Positions 7,986 through 16,635 of a stretch of 64,000 nt of DNA are shown in pieces. The DNA is from Candidatus Melainabacteria bacterium. GTDB lineage: Bacteria; Cyanobacteriota; Vampirovibrionia; Obscuribacterales; Obscuribacteraceae. The stretch lies in the NCBI GenBank assembly GCA_012965515.1, contig DTSE01000214.1, positions 1-64,000 on the forward strand, read 5' to 3'. The notes below the pieces were generated by a model. It worked only from the letters and a program-made list of their open reading frames with translations. It was not told the origin of the DNA and did no database searches. Position numbers and translations under genes: made by a program. The first letter of the stretch is position 1. Every line of letters starts with the position of its first letter.

Positions 7986-8459
7986 CTAACGTTCGCGCAC
8001 AAAGTGGATCGTTTCGTCGGTAGTTGAACTTGTCAAAATCAACCCGTCCTCTCTGACAAAACCTTCTCTAAGAGCAAAGAACTCCTTCGATGGTTTCGCC
8101 TCACCCTCTTTTACAACAGTCCTAAACGAAAATTTCTTTCGAACATTAGGATCAAAGAGATCAACTACGTGTTTTTCTGGTTTTCCTTGTATTAGTAGGA
8201 CGTGGCGACGAGTTTCGATTGCCAGTCTGTAGCACTTCGAATGTGGACGATATTGGCGAAAAGGCTTGATTTCGACCCACAAACCAAACTCCGGCAGCCA
8301 AAAGTCCGGCGTATATTTGTCGGTGCCCAAGTCAACTTTGATGAACTCGTATTTGTGACGAATCTGGTTTTGGTCAAAGAACTCTGCCCACATTGCTTCC
8401 AATCTACTGCGATACAAGATGCCACCGTATTCGGTGTCTATAGCTTTATGCATGCTCAA
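7986..8459 (-). CDS. PD-(D/E)XK nuclease-like protein
   Basis: This 157-residue protein has the pattern of small PD-(D/E)XK nucleases. It begins with a YRSRLEAMWA helix (E21), followed by a YEF strand, then YTPDFWLP (D52) and WVEIKP (E63, K65). These are the expected catalytic Glu, Asp, Glu and Lys. Families with the SRLEA..PDF..VEIK layout occur in phages and mobile regions and as stand-alone genes. It stands alone between small genes; the substrate is unknown. The likely start is ATG 8459, with ATG 8453 as an alternative. Confidence 0.65.
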   Translation of the reverse strand: MSMHKAIDTEYGGILYRSRLEAMWAEFFDQNQIRHKYEFIKVDLGTDKYTPDFWLPEFGLWVEIKPFRQYRPHSKCYRLAIETRRHVLLIQGKPEKHVVDLFDPNVRKKFSFRTVVKEGEAKPSKEFFALREGFVREDGLILTSSTTDETIHFVRER

Positions 8460-8650
8460 ATCTCCATTGCCTAACTTAGATTAGGCAATTGCTTCGATGA
8501 GCACACTGTTGAATTCAACAGTTGCTCTTAACGTTGTTCGCAAGAAAACCAGAGTTGGAAGTTTGGCGACTTTCAGGCGATCTCATTGAGAGAAACCGTA
8601 TTCCCGTTCTGTCGGCTTTCGGGCATAATCATAATAGAGGAATTGTGCCT

Positions 8651-9673
8651 ATGAACCGGGTTCTGCTCGTTATCATTACATTCTCAATGACGCTCGGACT
8701 TCTGATTGGCTGGCGTCTGCCATATCTATTGGAGAAGCAAGCTCTAAGCGAGTTGATCAGCCAGCGCTGTACAAGTGCGGCGTTGCGAAGCCTTGTGCTG
8801 CAAAAGTCGAAGTCCAGTAGCTTAGTTGAAGACTGTATCGATAGTTCCCTAAGATTCGTCCTGTTGCCATACATGGTTGACCGCCGAAAGCACTTAAGGA
8901 AGCTGGACCTAAAGCAGCTAGCAGACCTCGCCGGCGTCAGCCTTAGATACGAACACTGCCTGATGTCTGTAAGCCATTGCCTGCACAATGGACAGTACAA
9001 GCTAGCAGCCGAATATGCCTGCACCGCGCTTGCGCTAAGACCACTTCAACAGAGGTCTTTCCCTTCCGGGAGTATTGATGGGAAATACAAATTTGAGGAG
9101 TACTTTTCCAGCCGGGAAGAATACTTCGCTGAAGGCCTTTGTTCTCTGGGAATGTATAACGATGCCAAATTCGTTATCATGAGCCTTCCCGAGATACCCC
9201 GAGTGCCAGGATCACACTGCACCGGTGCATATGTTGGGTATCGGCGAGGGGTGCTGGCAGAAGCATACTTAGGGCTGGGGCACTATGATGACGCTATTCG
9301 GGAATTGACCAAGCCAATCCCAGATCTTATCCAAAGCAATACCACTTGGGCAATGATTGAGTTTCTACAGGGTTTTGCTTATTTAGCAAAGGGCAATAGT
9401 GGATCAGCAAAGGCGGCGTTATCGACATGGGGTAACAGATTTAGAGAGCCTTATCAGCTAGAAGTGCTGTTGCAGCAAATCTCTGAATCTGTTGACGATG
9501 ATTTCGCTGCATGCCACCTGTCCAATAAGATAATCAAGTTCTTCGAGCCACATCCAGACGATGTTACGACACCTCAAAACCTGGATTTTTGCGGGAATGC
9601 GATGAAAGCTTATGGGCATAACGAGGCAGCCCGGTTATTGTTCAACAAGGCTCAAGAAATACGACAACAATGA
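8651..9673 (+). CDS. Membrane-anchored TPR-like protein
   Basis: I choose ATG 8651 because GAGGA at 8637-8641 precedes it by 9 bases and because it begins with a signal-anchor (VLLVIITFSMTLGLLIGW). The frame is open further upstream to TTG 8522, but that part has no ribosome-binding site. The rest is helical and contains TPR-type pairs (KLAAEYACTALALRPL; EAYLGLGHYDDAIREL; MKAYGHNEAARLLFNKA). Probably an extracytoplasmic scaffold attached to the membrane. The specific role is unknown. Confidence 0.65.
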   Translation: MNRVLLVIITFSMTLGLLIGWRLPYLLEKQALSELISQRCTSAALRSLVLQKSKSSSLVEDCIDSSLRFVLLPYMVDRRKHLRKLDLKQLADLAGVSLRYEHCLMSVSHCLHNGQYKLAAEYACTALALRPLQQRSFPSGSIDGKYKFEEYFSSREEYFAEGLCSLGMYNDAKFVIMSLPEIPRVPGSHCTGAYVGYRRGVLAEAYLGLGHYDDAIRELTKPIPDLIQSNTTWAMIEFLQGFAYLAKGNSGSAKAALSTWGNRFREPYQLEVLLQQISESVDDDFAACHLSNKIIKFFEPHPDDVTTPQNLDFCGNAMKAYGHNEAARLLFNKAQEIRQQ

Positions 9674-9744
9674 TGCATCGCACTTTCGAGAGAACCTTGA
9701 GCGAATCCGTAGATCAACTCCAGTTTCAGTGAGGACAACTCTCT

Positions 9745-9933
9745 GTGGCTTCTCCGCTATGGACCAGAGAATTTAAAGGAAGTGGAACCGCCCGCGTCGT
9801 ACCCGAGTTAGGTTCGGTTTATTTCCTCAACGGCTCTCAAATGTACGCGGGCATGAAAATTACAAGGTTGGATATTCATTCGGGTGAAGAGCTGTCCTGT
9901 TTCCTGACCCTGTGTAACATTGTCCACTATTGA
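9745..9933 (+). CDS. Short beta-propeller-like N-terminal fragment
   Basis: A GTG start at 9745 is preceded by GAGG at 9732-9735. The 62 residues resemble the first blade of a PQQ/WD-type beta-propeller (PLWTREFKGSG, then GSVYFLNG, then ITRLDIHSGEEL), after which the frame ends quickly in unrelated residues. I read it as a truncated gene rather than a complete small protein. Its 3' end overlaps the convergent gene by 7 bases. Confidence 0.4.
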   Translation: MASPLWTREFKGSGTARVVPELGSVYFLNGSQMYAGMKITRLDIHSGEELSCFLTLCNIVHY

Positions 9934-10451
9934 TGCGGAAGTCCACCAATCAACTTTCCACAATTCAGGTCAATAGCAAAATCGTGATATCGAGCATCGC
10001 AATAGCACTCCACTCGTCCGTGCAATGAATCGCCGTTAACTGAACTAAACTCTACTCCGTCCTGCGAGTAGTCTGTTCGCCAGAGAATGCCATCACGCCC
10101 AACCGCAAAAATGCTCATGAAATCAGCAAAGACCATCAGATCTTTTTCGAGCACAACCTGAACCTGTTGAACAAAGTTGACCGGTACTGTCATGATATTT
10201 TTTGGATCAATCGAATCTACGATGTACACATCATAATCACCCATAACGCAAAAGAATCTCTCATTCGGACTCGAGTAAATCTTATCGCCTGGGATTACGC
10301 AGAACCATGAGTCCCCTGATTCCGGACGAACTTTTGCAACAAGTCCGTCTTCTCTCGCGCCACTTACATAGTGTACATTCGCACCGTTCCATGGGAGTTC
10401 GGCGGCAACCTCAATCTCATAACTATGCGGAAACTCTAAGTTCAATTGCAC
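9927..10451 (-). CDS. Hypothetical beta-rich protein, possibly a truncated propeller
   Basis: The 174-residue product starts at GTG 10451 and consists of alternating short strands (FVVIPG-like and DVYIVD segments, then GILWRTDYS) in the manner of beta-propeller blades. No signal peptide is seen. In the adjacent upstream region other frames carry coding-like residues (DPLFDEESLERAIEL), so an original N-terminus may have been lost by frameshift. Not assigned to a family. Confidence 0.45.
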   Translation of the reverse strand: MQLNLEFPHSYEIEVAAELPWNGANVHYVSGAREDGLVAKVRPESGDSWFCVIPGDKIYSSPNERFFCVMGDYDVYIVDSIDPKNIMTVPVNFVQQVQVVLEKDLMVFADFMSIFAVGRDGILWRTDYSQDGVEFSSVNGDSLHGRVECYCDARYHDFAIDLNCGKLIGGLPHQ

Positions 10452-10677
10452 GTTCTAGCGATTCCTCATCGAATAGCGGATCTCTTACAACTTACCCACC
10501 GTTTGGTCAATTAAGCAGCCAAACAACATCAGTTCTCTTGATTGATGACCAATTAAGGCGACGCCAATCCACAACATAGCGGACAAAGTCCTTTTCCATA
10601 TCAGCTCTCTAACGCACCTGATCCGAGCGTGACCTTCAAGATAGAGAGTGTTTAATTCCCGCCAATTCCATTCCGTT
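10452..10677 (-). other. Possible degraded 5' part of the preceding gene
   Basis: Two short stretches in different minus-strand frames look coding-like (KDFVRYVVDWRRLNW near 10595-10550, and DPLFDEESLERAIEL near 10485-10440), but stops and frame changes separate them. It may be an eroded gene start. Random open frames cannot be excluded. Confidence 0.25.
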
Positions 10678-11700
10678 TCATTTATCGAGGGCAACTCGAG
10701 CGAGATCTTCGTCGTAAGTGAAGTGTATATTGCCCTCGCAGTTGATATCGCGCGCTATAACTGCGCCTTCGAATGAACAGTTACCTTCTCCCATTTCTAC
10801 TCGTGCGTTTGGCGCGTAGATTATGCCGCAGAATGTGGTGTTATGATCCAGCTTGATCGTGCCTTGTCCGTTGTACCAGATCTGGAAATTGACAGCTTTC
10901 CCTTCACGAAAACTTTCTACGCCAACCCTCCCGTTGACGCCTGAGACAAAAGCATAGCCGTCCACATTAGCGTTGTCAGTCAAGAACAACCTTACCTTCT
11001 GATTTGGTTGCACCCTTATTGATGAGACATTCAAGCCACCTGAGATGTAATCACCGGCACCTAGATTCAAATCAACACGGTGTCCTCGCGATAGCTTTTT
11101 GGCAATAAGACTTATGTCGTAGATTTCATTGGGCGCCGGTTGTATCACGTCGGAAAAACCACCGCTAACCTGCGGATTAGCGACAAGCCTTTTTGATGGT
11201 GAGGGTCTGAGCACCGGCAGCAGTGGCAAGGCAGGATGAGGCGCGGTGTACTGGGTTGAGCCGCTGGAAAAACCAATGTCGCCTGTCGTCCATTTAAATC
11301 CATCTGGTTCGGAATAAACATGCTCTATCCTTCCACGGCTTACATCAGCCTTTCCATAGCATCCCAGCAAGCATTTGTTGCTGCGCGGAGATCTACTTCC
11401 TGGCGATCCGATTGAGTCCGTGTTTATATTTCCGTCAAGAGTGAGGTTTCGGGTCGCTAGCACACAGAAGCGCAAAGTGTAGTCGGCGCGACAGCGCTGA
11501 CTACCTCCATTCATAGGAGTCGGAGGTGCTAACAGGTTGGGCTGTCGCAACATCTCTGCCGGTCTTGCAATAATAGCAGGTGGAACATTGCCGTCCGAGA
11601 ATTGAGTCCGAATCCGTTGTTGCGCAAATGCTTCGTCGCAAACAATCAGCGCAAGTGTGGTTAGAGCTAAAAGTGATGTATGTCTGATAGATTTTGTCAT
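10678..11700 (-). CDS. Secreted DUF7305-like protein
   Basis: A signal peptide covers residues 1-26 (SLLALTTLALIV, cleavage after AFA). The C-terminal 100 residues have the pattern of DUF7305-type domains found with pilus and surface proteins: FCGIIYAPNARVEMGEG, then a GAVIARDI strand, then an acidic YDEDLARVAL end. The middle is proline-rich. The start codon overlaps the stop of the upstream TPR gene (ATGA at 11700-11697), indicating translational coupling and a joint role at the cell surface. Function is not known. Confidence 0.6.
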   Translation of the reverse strand: MTKSIRHTSLLALTTLALIVCDEAFAQQRIRTQFSDGNVPPAIIARPAEMLRQPNLLAPPTPMNGGSQRCRADYTLRFCVLATRNLTLDGNINTDSIGSPGSRSPRSNKCLLGCYGKADVSRGRIEHVYSEPDGFKWTTGDIGFSSGSTQYTAPHPALPLLPVLRPSPSKRLVANPQVSGGFSDVIQPAPNEIYDISLIAKKLSRGHRVDLNLGAGDYISGGLNVSSIRVQPNQKVRLFLTDNANVDGYAFVSGVNGRVGVESFREGKAVNFQIWYNGQGTIKLDHNTTFCGIIYAPNARVEMGEGNCSFEGAVIARDINCEGNIHFTYDEDLARVALDK

Positions 11701-13694
11701 TTTGTGCCCTGTTCAATTAATCCATACTTTCTCAGATCGTTCTGGCGGTTTTCTATCATCCTTGCTGCTGACTCTTCGCTATAGGTCTTAAGTGACCTGT
11801 TAAACCAATCATCAGACTGTGCAAGTGCTTTTTGAGCTTGACCCGCTTTACCATCCTTCTGAAGACTGGCCGCATGCTTTGTGTAAACTTCGGCAAGATC
11901 CCTTGAAAAATCAATCTCTTCAAAAACATTCGAAAATGAGGACTGAGCAAAGAGCACCAATGCTTCTGCGCTTTCGAAATCGCCCGCCCTACAATACTCC
12001 TTGCTTATAACTCGCACCGCATTGTCCGCCCAGGACAGGTCTTTCTCAAACGCGAATTTGTTTTTCTTGACGATTTCCACCAACTTTCGAATCCATATGT
12101 CTGCTTCCTTCGGGTGACTTTTACGATCATATTCTTGTGCAACTTGTTGAAAGCGGTATAGACCACGTTTCGCCTTGAATGACTCCGGATTACTCTGCAT
12201 GATCACCAAAACTTGATTGATTATCGAGTTTGCTTTCTCAAAGTTATCGATGCGAACATAGAAAGCTGCAACGCCAAGCAAGTGCCCAGCAGCGGTTGAA
12301 TCCTTTTGAGTCAATGAATCCAGTTGTTCCTGCGCGACCTCACTCGCTCGGTCAACGTCACCAAATCTTTCGTAGAGTTGACGCAGGTCTTCGCATACTT
12401 CGTTGTAGGTGTCGTAGTCAGAGGGGCAAAGTTTCTTAACTCTGTCGCGCGTCTTAGAGAGAAATTCGATCGCCGAGTCATTGCGATGCTTGTCCATGTA
12501 ATAGCGAGTGACTTCGTTGAGATAGCTGGTGAGCTCAGTCTTTCTTAAACCTCTTCGCTTCACTTCGCGATTGTACTTTTCGAGGTGCGCTTCAACCAAG
12601 TCGTAAATAATCAGCTCATCTGCTTTAGTATCGACATTTCTCAGAGCGTACAAAATACCATTCCAAATGGTTTGCGTCACATCTCTATCGACGTTTGATA
12701 CGGGCATATCGCGATACGATTTGAGAGCCACTCTGTATTGCTCAAACGCTTTTGCTTTGTCACCATTGGAGAGAAGGGCTGACGCATAACGCACTCGCGC
12801 ATTCAGTAGTCTGTAAGGATCCACTTCGGCGCGCTTCTCCGCATCTTGCAACTGCTCCAATGTCGAATGTAGAAACTCTACCTTATCCTTTTTGCGTTCA
12901 TCAGAAGCAAGCCTGTCGAGATAAGCAAGTTCTTCAGTATTTCGCAGCGCCGTAAGATTTTGCTGGTAGTTCTTTAAAAACTTCCTCTTCATTGAATGTG
13001 TTTTTTCTGAATCAGTAGAAGCAGCAAGTGCATTCAATGTTGCACGACCGATAGCGATGAGTTCGTCACTGTGCCTCTGCTTGCGATAAGTGTCACAGAG
13101 CGATAAGAGCGTGTCTAGAACATCACTGTTGAGACCTGCTACTTTCAGACCAAGCTTAAACGATGCTTTCAGCATGGATTCTCGCACACCATCAGTCAGT
13201 ATCGCCGAGCCGGAGTTGGCTCCGCCCGCAACTACAAAGAAAGTGTCCGATGAGCCAGCGATGTATAGCCACTCGGCTGCCGCCATATTGTCGGACTTTT
13301 TGTCGGGCGTTAGTGGTGCTGCGTTTGCTATGGAAACTGCCCGTTGTACATTTCGAAGTCCGTCATCAAGCCCTGGAAGAGCTGCAAGCTGCAAAAGTAT
13401 TGGAACAAGTTTTACACTGCTTCCTCCACTACTTTTCTCAATTTCGGCAAGCCGATTTAGGAGTTTAAACTTAGTCTCCTGCCTCACATCCTGCCCCATA
13501 AAAAGAGTAGCTCGCAATTGCATTGCTTCCACGTGAGGATCACCAGAGCGAGGAATCTCTGCGGAAGGCGGACTCTTCACCCAGATTTTGTAAGCTGCAT
13601 CAATTTGTTGTGCGTAACTTAACTCTGACGCGGCACTAGAAAGCAGAAGTGATGTCAGAAATGCAAAACAGCAAGCTGTGATGTGAAATCGCAT
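11697..13694 (-). CDS. Secreted TPR-repeat protein
   Basis: I choose ATG 13694, which places a signal peptide at the very start (FHITACCFAFLTSLLLSSAASELSYAQQ). The open frame continues upstream but adds 25 residues without such character. The mature part is almost wholly helical, with TPR-like pairs, for example KAKAFEQYRVALKSYR, DVDRASEVAQEQLDSL and DFESAEALVLFAQSS. TPR arrays of this kind act as protein-binding scaffolds in the periplasm or outside. It is translationally coupled to the DUF7305-like gene downstream. Confidence 0.75.
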   Translation of the reverse strand: MRFHITACCFAFLTSLLLSSAASELSYAQQIDAAYKIWVKSPPSAEIPRSGDPHVEAMQLRATLFMGQDVRQETKFKLLNRLAEIEKSSGGSSVKLVPILLQLAALPGLDDGLRNVQRAVSIANAAPLTPDKKSDNMAAAEWLYIAGSSDTFFVVAGGANSGSAILTDGVRESMLKASFKLGLKVAGLNSDVLDTLLSLCDTYRKQRHSDELIAIGRATLNALAASTDSEKTHSMKRKFLKNYQQNLTALRNTEELAYLDRLASDERKKDKVEFLHSTLEQLQDAEKRAEVDPYRLLNARVRYASALLSNGDKAKAFEQYRVALKSYRDMPVSNVDRDVTQTIWNGILYALRNVDTKADELIIYDLVEAHLEKYNREVKRRGLRKTELTSYLNEVTRYYMDKHRNDSAIEFLSKTRDRVKKLCPSDYDTYNEVCEDLRQLYERFGDVDRASEVAQEQLDSLTQKDSTAAGHLLGVAAFYVRIDNFEKANSIINQVLVIMQSNPESFKAKRGLYRFQQVAQEYDRKSHPKEADIWIRKLVEIVKKNKFAFEKDLSWADNAVRVISKEYCRAGDFESAEALVLFAQSSFSNVFEEIDFSRDLAEVYTKHAASLQKDGKAGQAQKALAQSDDWFNRSLKTYSEESAARMIENRQNDLRKYGLIEQGTK

Positions 13695-13835
13695 TTGTTG
13701 AAAGCCACCCGGTTCACCGTCGCGCCTGCAAAAGCCCAGAATACCCACCCTCTCAATTTGCAGGCACAATTAAGTCCTTTGCCATCCTATCTTATGCCCA
13801 GCATTGGAGAGTTTCAGTTACAGTTTCAACAATCG

Positions 13836-14771
13836 CTAGGCATTCTGATAACAAATCTTTTTTCTCACATCTTCACTAATTGATGCCTTCTCGATGAAGT
13901 CTGCGGCAATCTGGGCTGACTCAAAAGGATAGTCCGTTGAGAAAAGCACGTTATCTGCACCTATCGCCTCGATGCTGCATATCAAAGGCGCATTGTCACA
14001 AGCACCAGATGTGGTGATGAAGAAATTGTCTCTTACGTATTGCGATAATGATTTATCGAGTTTCTTCGAGTGTTTAGAGATTTCCCAGCGACTGTCAAAC
14101 CTCCAGAGCATAAAGGGCAACGCCTCTCCCATATGCCCAAGGATTACTTTCAGCCCGGGAAGCCGATCGAACAAACCGCTTACTATTAGCCTCAAAGCGT
14201 GGGTGGCTGTTTCAACTGTCCAGCCCCAAGTGGGTCCCATTAACTCGGGGTGACCTGCAAACATATGAGGCACGTCAAATGAGCTCGCCGGGTGCAAATA
14301 CAAAGGAACATCGAGTTCATTTAGCGTCTCCCAAAACGGTATGTAGCTTTGATCGTCCAGATAAACGCCGTTTGTATGCCCATTAATCAATGCCCCTCTG
14401 AACGCAAGCTGTTTCACGCACCTTTCCAATTCTTTGACTGCCTCTTTCGGATCTTGCATTGCTAGATGCGCGAAGCCGGCAAAACGACCTGGGTGTTTTT
14501 GAATCTCAAGCGCAAGAAAATCATTCACTTCCTGCGCTTTGCGTATCGCTTTTGGTGCGTCCGTCTCTATCTGCAACCCTGGAGAGGTCTGAGAAAGCAC
14601 GCATACATCAATTCCTGCTTGGTCCATTGTTTCGAGGCGAAGTTCGGCGAATTCCGGAAGACGAAGGGCGAATTCCCTGTAAGCCTCGGGATTCATCATG
14701 TTTTTGACATCGCCTTCGTACTCATCGAACCCGGGAGCCATGAAATGCTCTTCTAAAGCTATTTTTCTCAT
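13836..14771 (-). CDS. Amidohydrolase_2 family decarboxylase-like enzyme, early amber stop
   Basis: The protein closely follows the ACMSD / gamma-resorcylate decarboxylase branch of the amidohydrolase superfamily. Those are TIM-barrel metal enzymes that decarboxylate aromatic acids. Metal-ligand motifs are ALEEHF near the start, YLHPAS in the middle, LGHMGE, and STDYPFE near the end. The frame stops at TAG 13838-13836 after CYQNA, but in the same frame the next codons read RLLKL then TAA (13820-13818), completing the usual NA-x-RLxKL ending. The TAG thus seems to replace one sense codon six codons before the natural end, trimming about six residues; activity could survive. It begins 40 bp after the MBL-hydrolase gene and is likely in its operon. 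The exact substrate is unknown. Confidence 0.8.
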   Translation of the reverse strand: MRKIALEEHFMAPGFDEYEGDVKNMMNPEAYREFALRLPEFAELRLETMDQAGIDVCVLSQTSPGLQIETDAPKAIRKAQEVNDFLALEIQKHPGRFAGFAHLAMQDPKEAVKELERCVKQLAFRGALINGHTNGVYLDDQSYIPFWETLNELDVPLYLHPASSFDVPHMFAGHPELMGPTWGWTVETATHALRLIVSGLFDRLPGLKVILGHMGEALPFMLWRFDSRWEISKHSKKLDKSLSQYVRDNFFITTSGACDNAPLICSIEAIGADNVLFSTDYPFESAQIAADFIEKASISEDVRKKICYQNA

Positions 14772-14811
14772 CTGATTTTCCGTTTGTACATCCTGCTTGC
14801 GGTGCGCCTTC

Positions 14812-15912
14812 TTAACCGGCTGGTGATTCGCTCTTTGGTCTGGGGAAAACAGGTATTTTCGGCTGCGAATGCGGGATATACTCTATTTTTGCTTCCGAGT
14901 TCGCTGCCGGTTTGACGATAATATGATCCCCATCGTCGGCGACTGTGAGACGACCTGAATACAGCTCCGGCATTCCTTCGGTGAACGCACGCTTTGCCTC
15001 AGCGGTAGTAGGTATGCATGGAACCAAATGCGTCAATACAAGACGCTTCACTCCTGCTCGTTGCGCCATCTTCGCCAATTCGAGCGAGTCTGCATGGTAG
15101 GTAGCTAAATCCTTAACCACTTGAGCTGCTTGATCACTTGTCACTTCCTTCTTCGACAATGGATTGCTGAATGACTCGCTAATGAGAAGATCGGCATCTT
15201 TTGACTGCTCTTCCAGCGATTTCACTACTGCGGTATCACCGCTAATCACGATCTTGGCACCACTGTAATTGATCGCATACCCGAATGCAGGCACGACCGG
15301 TGAATGCTTTACGAGAAAACAGCTAATCTTCAATTTGCTGTCCGAATAAACGAGTGTTCCGTCAGCTGCTGCGTCAATAGAACGTGGAGTTGCAGAGGCA
15401 AAATTTGGATTTAGAACTCCTTGCAACGACGCTACTCGAAATCCTGTGTCCAACTTGTAGGCGCTCTTAATGCCATCCAAGACCTGGTCTGTTCCTTTTG
15501 GACCATACACTTGAACAGCATGCTTTCGACCGTGAAGCCAGGATGCGTTCAATAACTGCCCAAGCCCTCCGAAGTGGTCGGAATGCCAGTGCGTCATGAA
15601 GATCTTGGATACATGTTCATATGGAAGACCAAGTCCTGCTGCACTTTGAACTGCACCTTCTCCTGCATCGAAAAAGAATACTTTGCCATCTACAATGACA
15701 GCAACGCAAGATGGCCTTCTAATATTTTGCATTTCAGATTCAGGATTGCCGGTGCCCAGCATGAAAATATGCAGGTTGCCATCGCGTAAAAGTTCGTTTT
15801 GCGGCAGAGCCTCAACAAATAGTCCGGCATAAGCCGGCAAGCTGACAATCAATCCGAGAATGAACAAAAACGAGGTCAGAACTACTCGCTGAATGGCTGG
15901 TTTGGAGTACAA
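14812..15912 (-). CDS. Exported MBL-fold metallo-hydrolase (RNase Z/arylsulfatase-like)
   Basis: A metallo-beta-lactamase fold with THWHSDHFGG (the HxHxDH zinc motif), preceded by DAGEGA and followed by ISGDT and a late LTHLVP histidine. The layout is close to the RNase Z-like/AtsA-type branch, but the signal peptide (TSFLFILGLIVSLPAYA) shows that it is exported, so a small-molecule or ester substrate is more likely than tRNA. I favour TTG 15912, because AGGGAG lies 9 bases before it. GTG 15951 is the longer alternative and lacks a ribosome-binding site. The amidohydrolase follows 40 bp downstream. Confidence 0.75.
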   Translation of the reverse strand: MYSKPAIQRVVLTSFLFILGLIVSLPAYAGLFVEALPQNELLRDGNLHIFMLGTGNPESEMQNIRRPSCVAVIVDGKVFFFDAGEGAVQSAAGLGLPYEHVSKIFMTHWHSDHFGGLGQLLNASWLHGRKHAVQVYGPKGTDQVLDGIKSAYKLDTGFRVASLQGVLNPNFASATPRSIDAAADGTLVYSDSKLKISCFLVKHSPVVPAFGYAINYSGAKIVISGDTAVVKSLEEQSKDADLLISESFSNPLSKKEVTSDQAAQVVKDLATYHADSLELAKMAQRAGVKRLVLTHLVPCIPTTAEAKRAFTEGMPELYSGRLTVADDGDHIIVKPAANSEAKIEYIPHSQPKIPVFPRPKSESPAG

Positions 15913-16131
15913 GACAAGGGTCTCCCTGAGGTTTCTCGTCAATTGTTCCACAAAACAGCAGTACGAAGTTTACCTTGACGTCAATCATGCCTTCCTTGAG
16001 AATAGGTTTCTAAAGCTTAAAAACTGAATCCAGACAAGAAGTAATCGCTAAGCAACCTGGTTTCACGGAAATTGAATATTGGTTAGGCTCAAAAAGGACG
16101 TGCTTAGCATTTCGAGAAGAGTAAAACCATA

Positions 16132-16578
16132 ATGCGCAACTTTTTCTTTCTCGCCTACATCGGTTTGTACCTGTTCTTCGGCATATCGCTGTGCGCTTTG
16201 GCAAATGAAACCAACCATTGGTCGCCAACTGCAGCGGTCGTGACGCAAAACAATGTTAATGAAAGAACGATGACTTACGAAGTCCAAAGGAAGATCTACA
16301 CGACCTCAAACGAAAACATCGTAGACATTTTTGCCAAGCGACTGGGTGGTCGAAGTTTTCTTCATCCAGGGCACAGTAGAACTGTGATAAATGGCGTCGA
16401 TCAAGATATCGGCAAGCAAGAAACAGTCTATTACAACCCATCGCATCCGGCGGATGCTGTCGTCAATAAAGGTTGGAGCGACGCTGTCGTACTCTATCTA
16501 ATTTGCACCGCCATTCCAATTCTGATCAGGTTTTTCGTGGCGATATCTTCTGGTGCCAGCGTTTCTAACGATGTCTAA
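16132..16578 (+). CDS. DUF3592-like membrane protein
   Basis: The 148-residue protein has an N-terminal hydrophobic segment (FFFLAYIGLYLFFGISLCALA), a periplasmic beta domain and a C-terminal membrane segment (VVLYLICTAIPILIRFFVAI). Before the last segment, ETVYYNPSHPADAVV matches the VxYNPxxP signature of DUF3592 proteins. Function is unknown. It stands alone between two minus-strand genes. Confidence 0.6.
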   Translation: MRNFFFLAYIGLYLFFGISLCALANETNHWSPTAAVVTQNNVNERTMTYEVQRKIYTTSNENIVDIFAKRLGGRSFLHPGHSRTVINGVDQDIGKQETVYYNPSHPADAVVNKGWSDAVVLYLICTAIPILIRFFVAISSGASVSNDV

Positions 16579-16635
16579 CGATTCGTTCTAGACCTTGCGG
16601 TTCACTCGAAATAGTATGGATGCTTGCTGCTCGCT

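Noticed and set aside
3226-13838. Reassigned TAG codon or pyrrolysine
   Set aside because: TAG ends other intact genes here, such as the SDR gene at 20738-20740, and the affected families do not use pyrrolysine.
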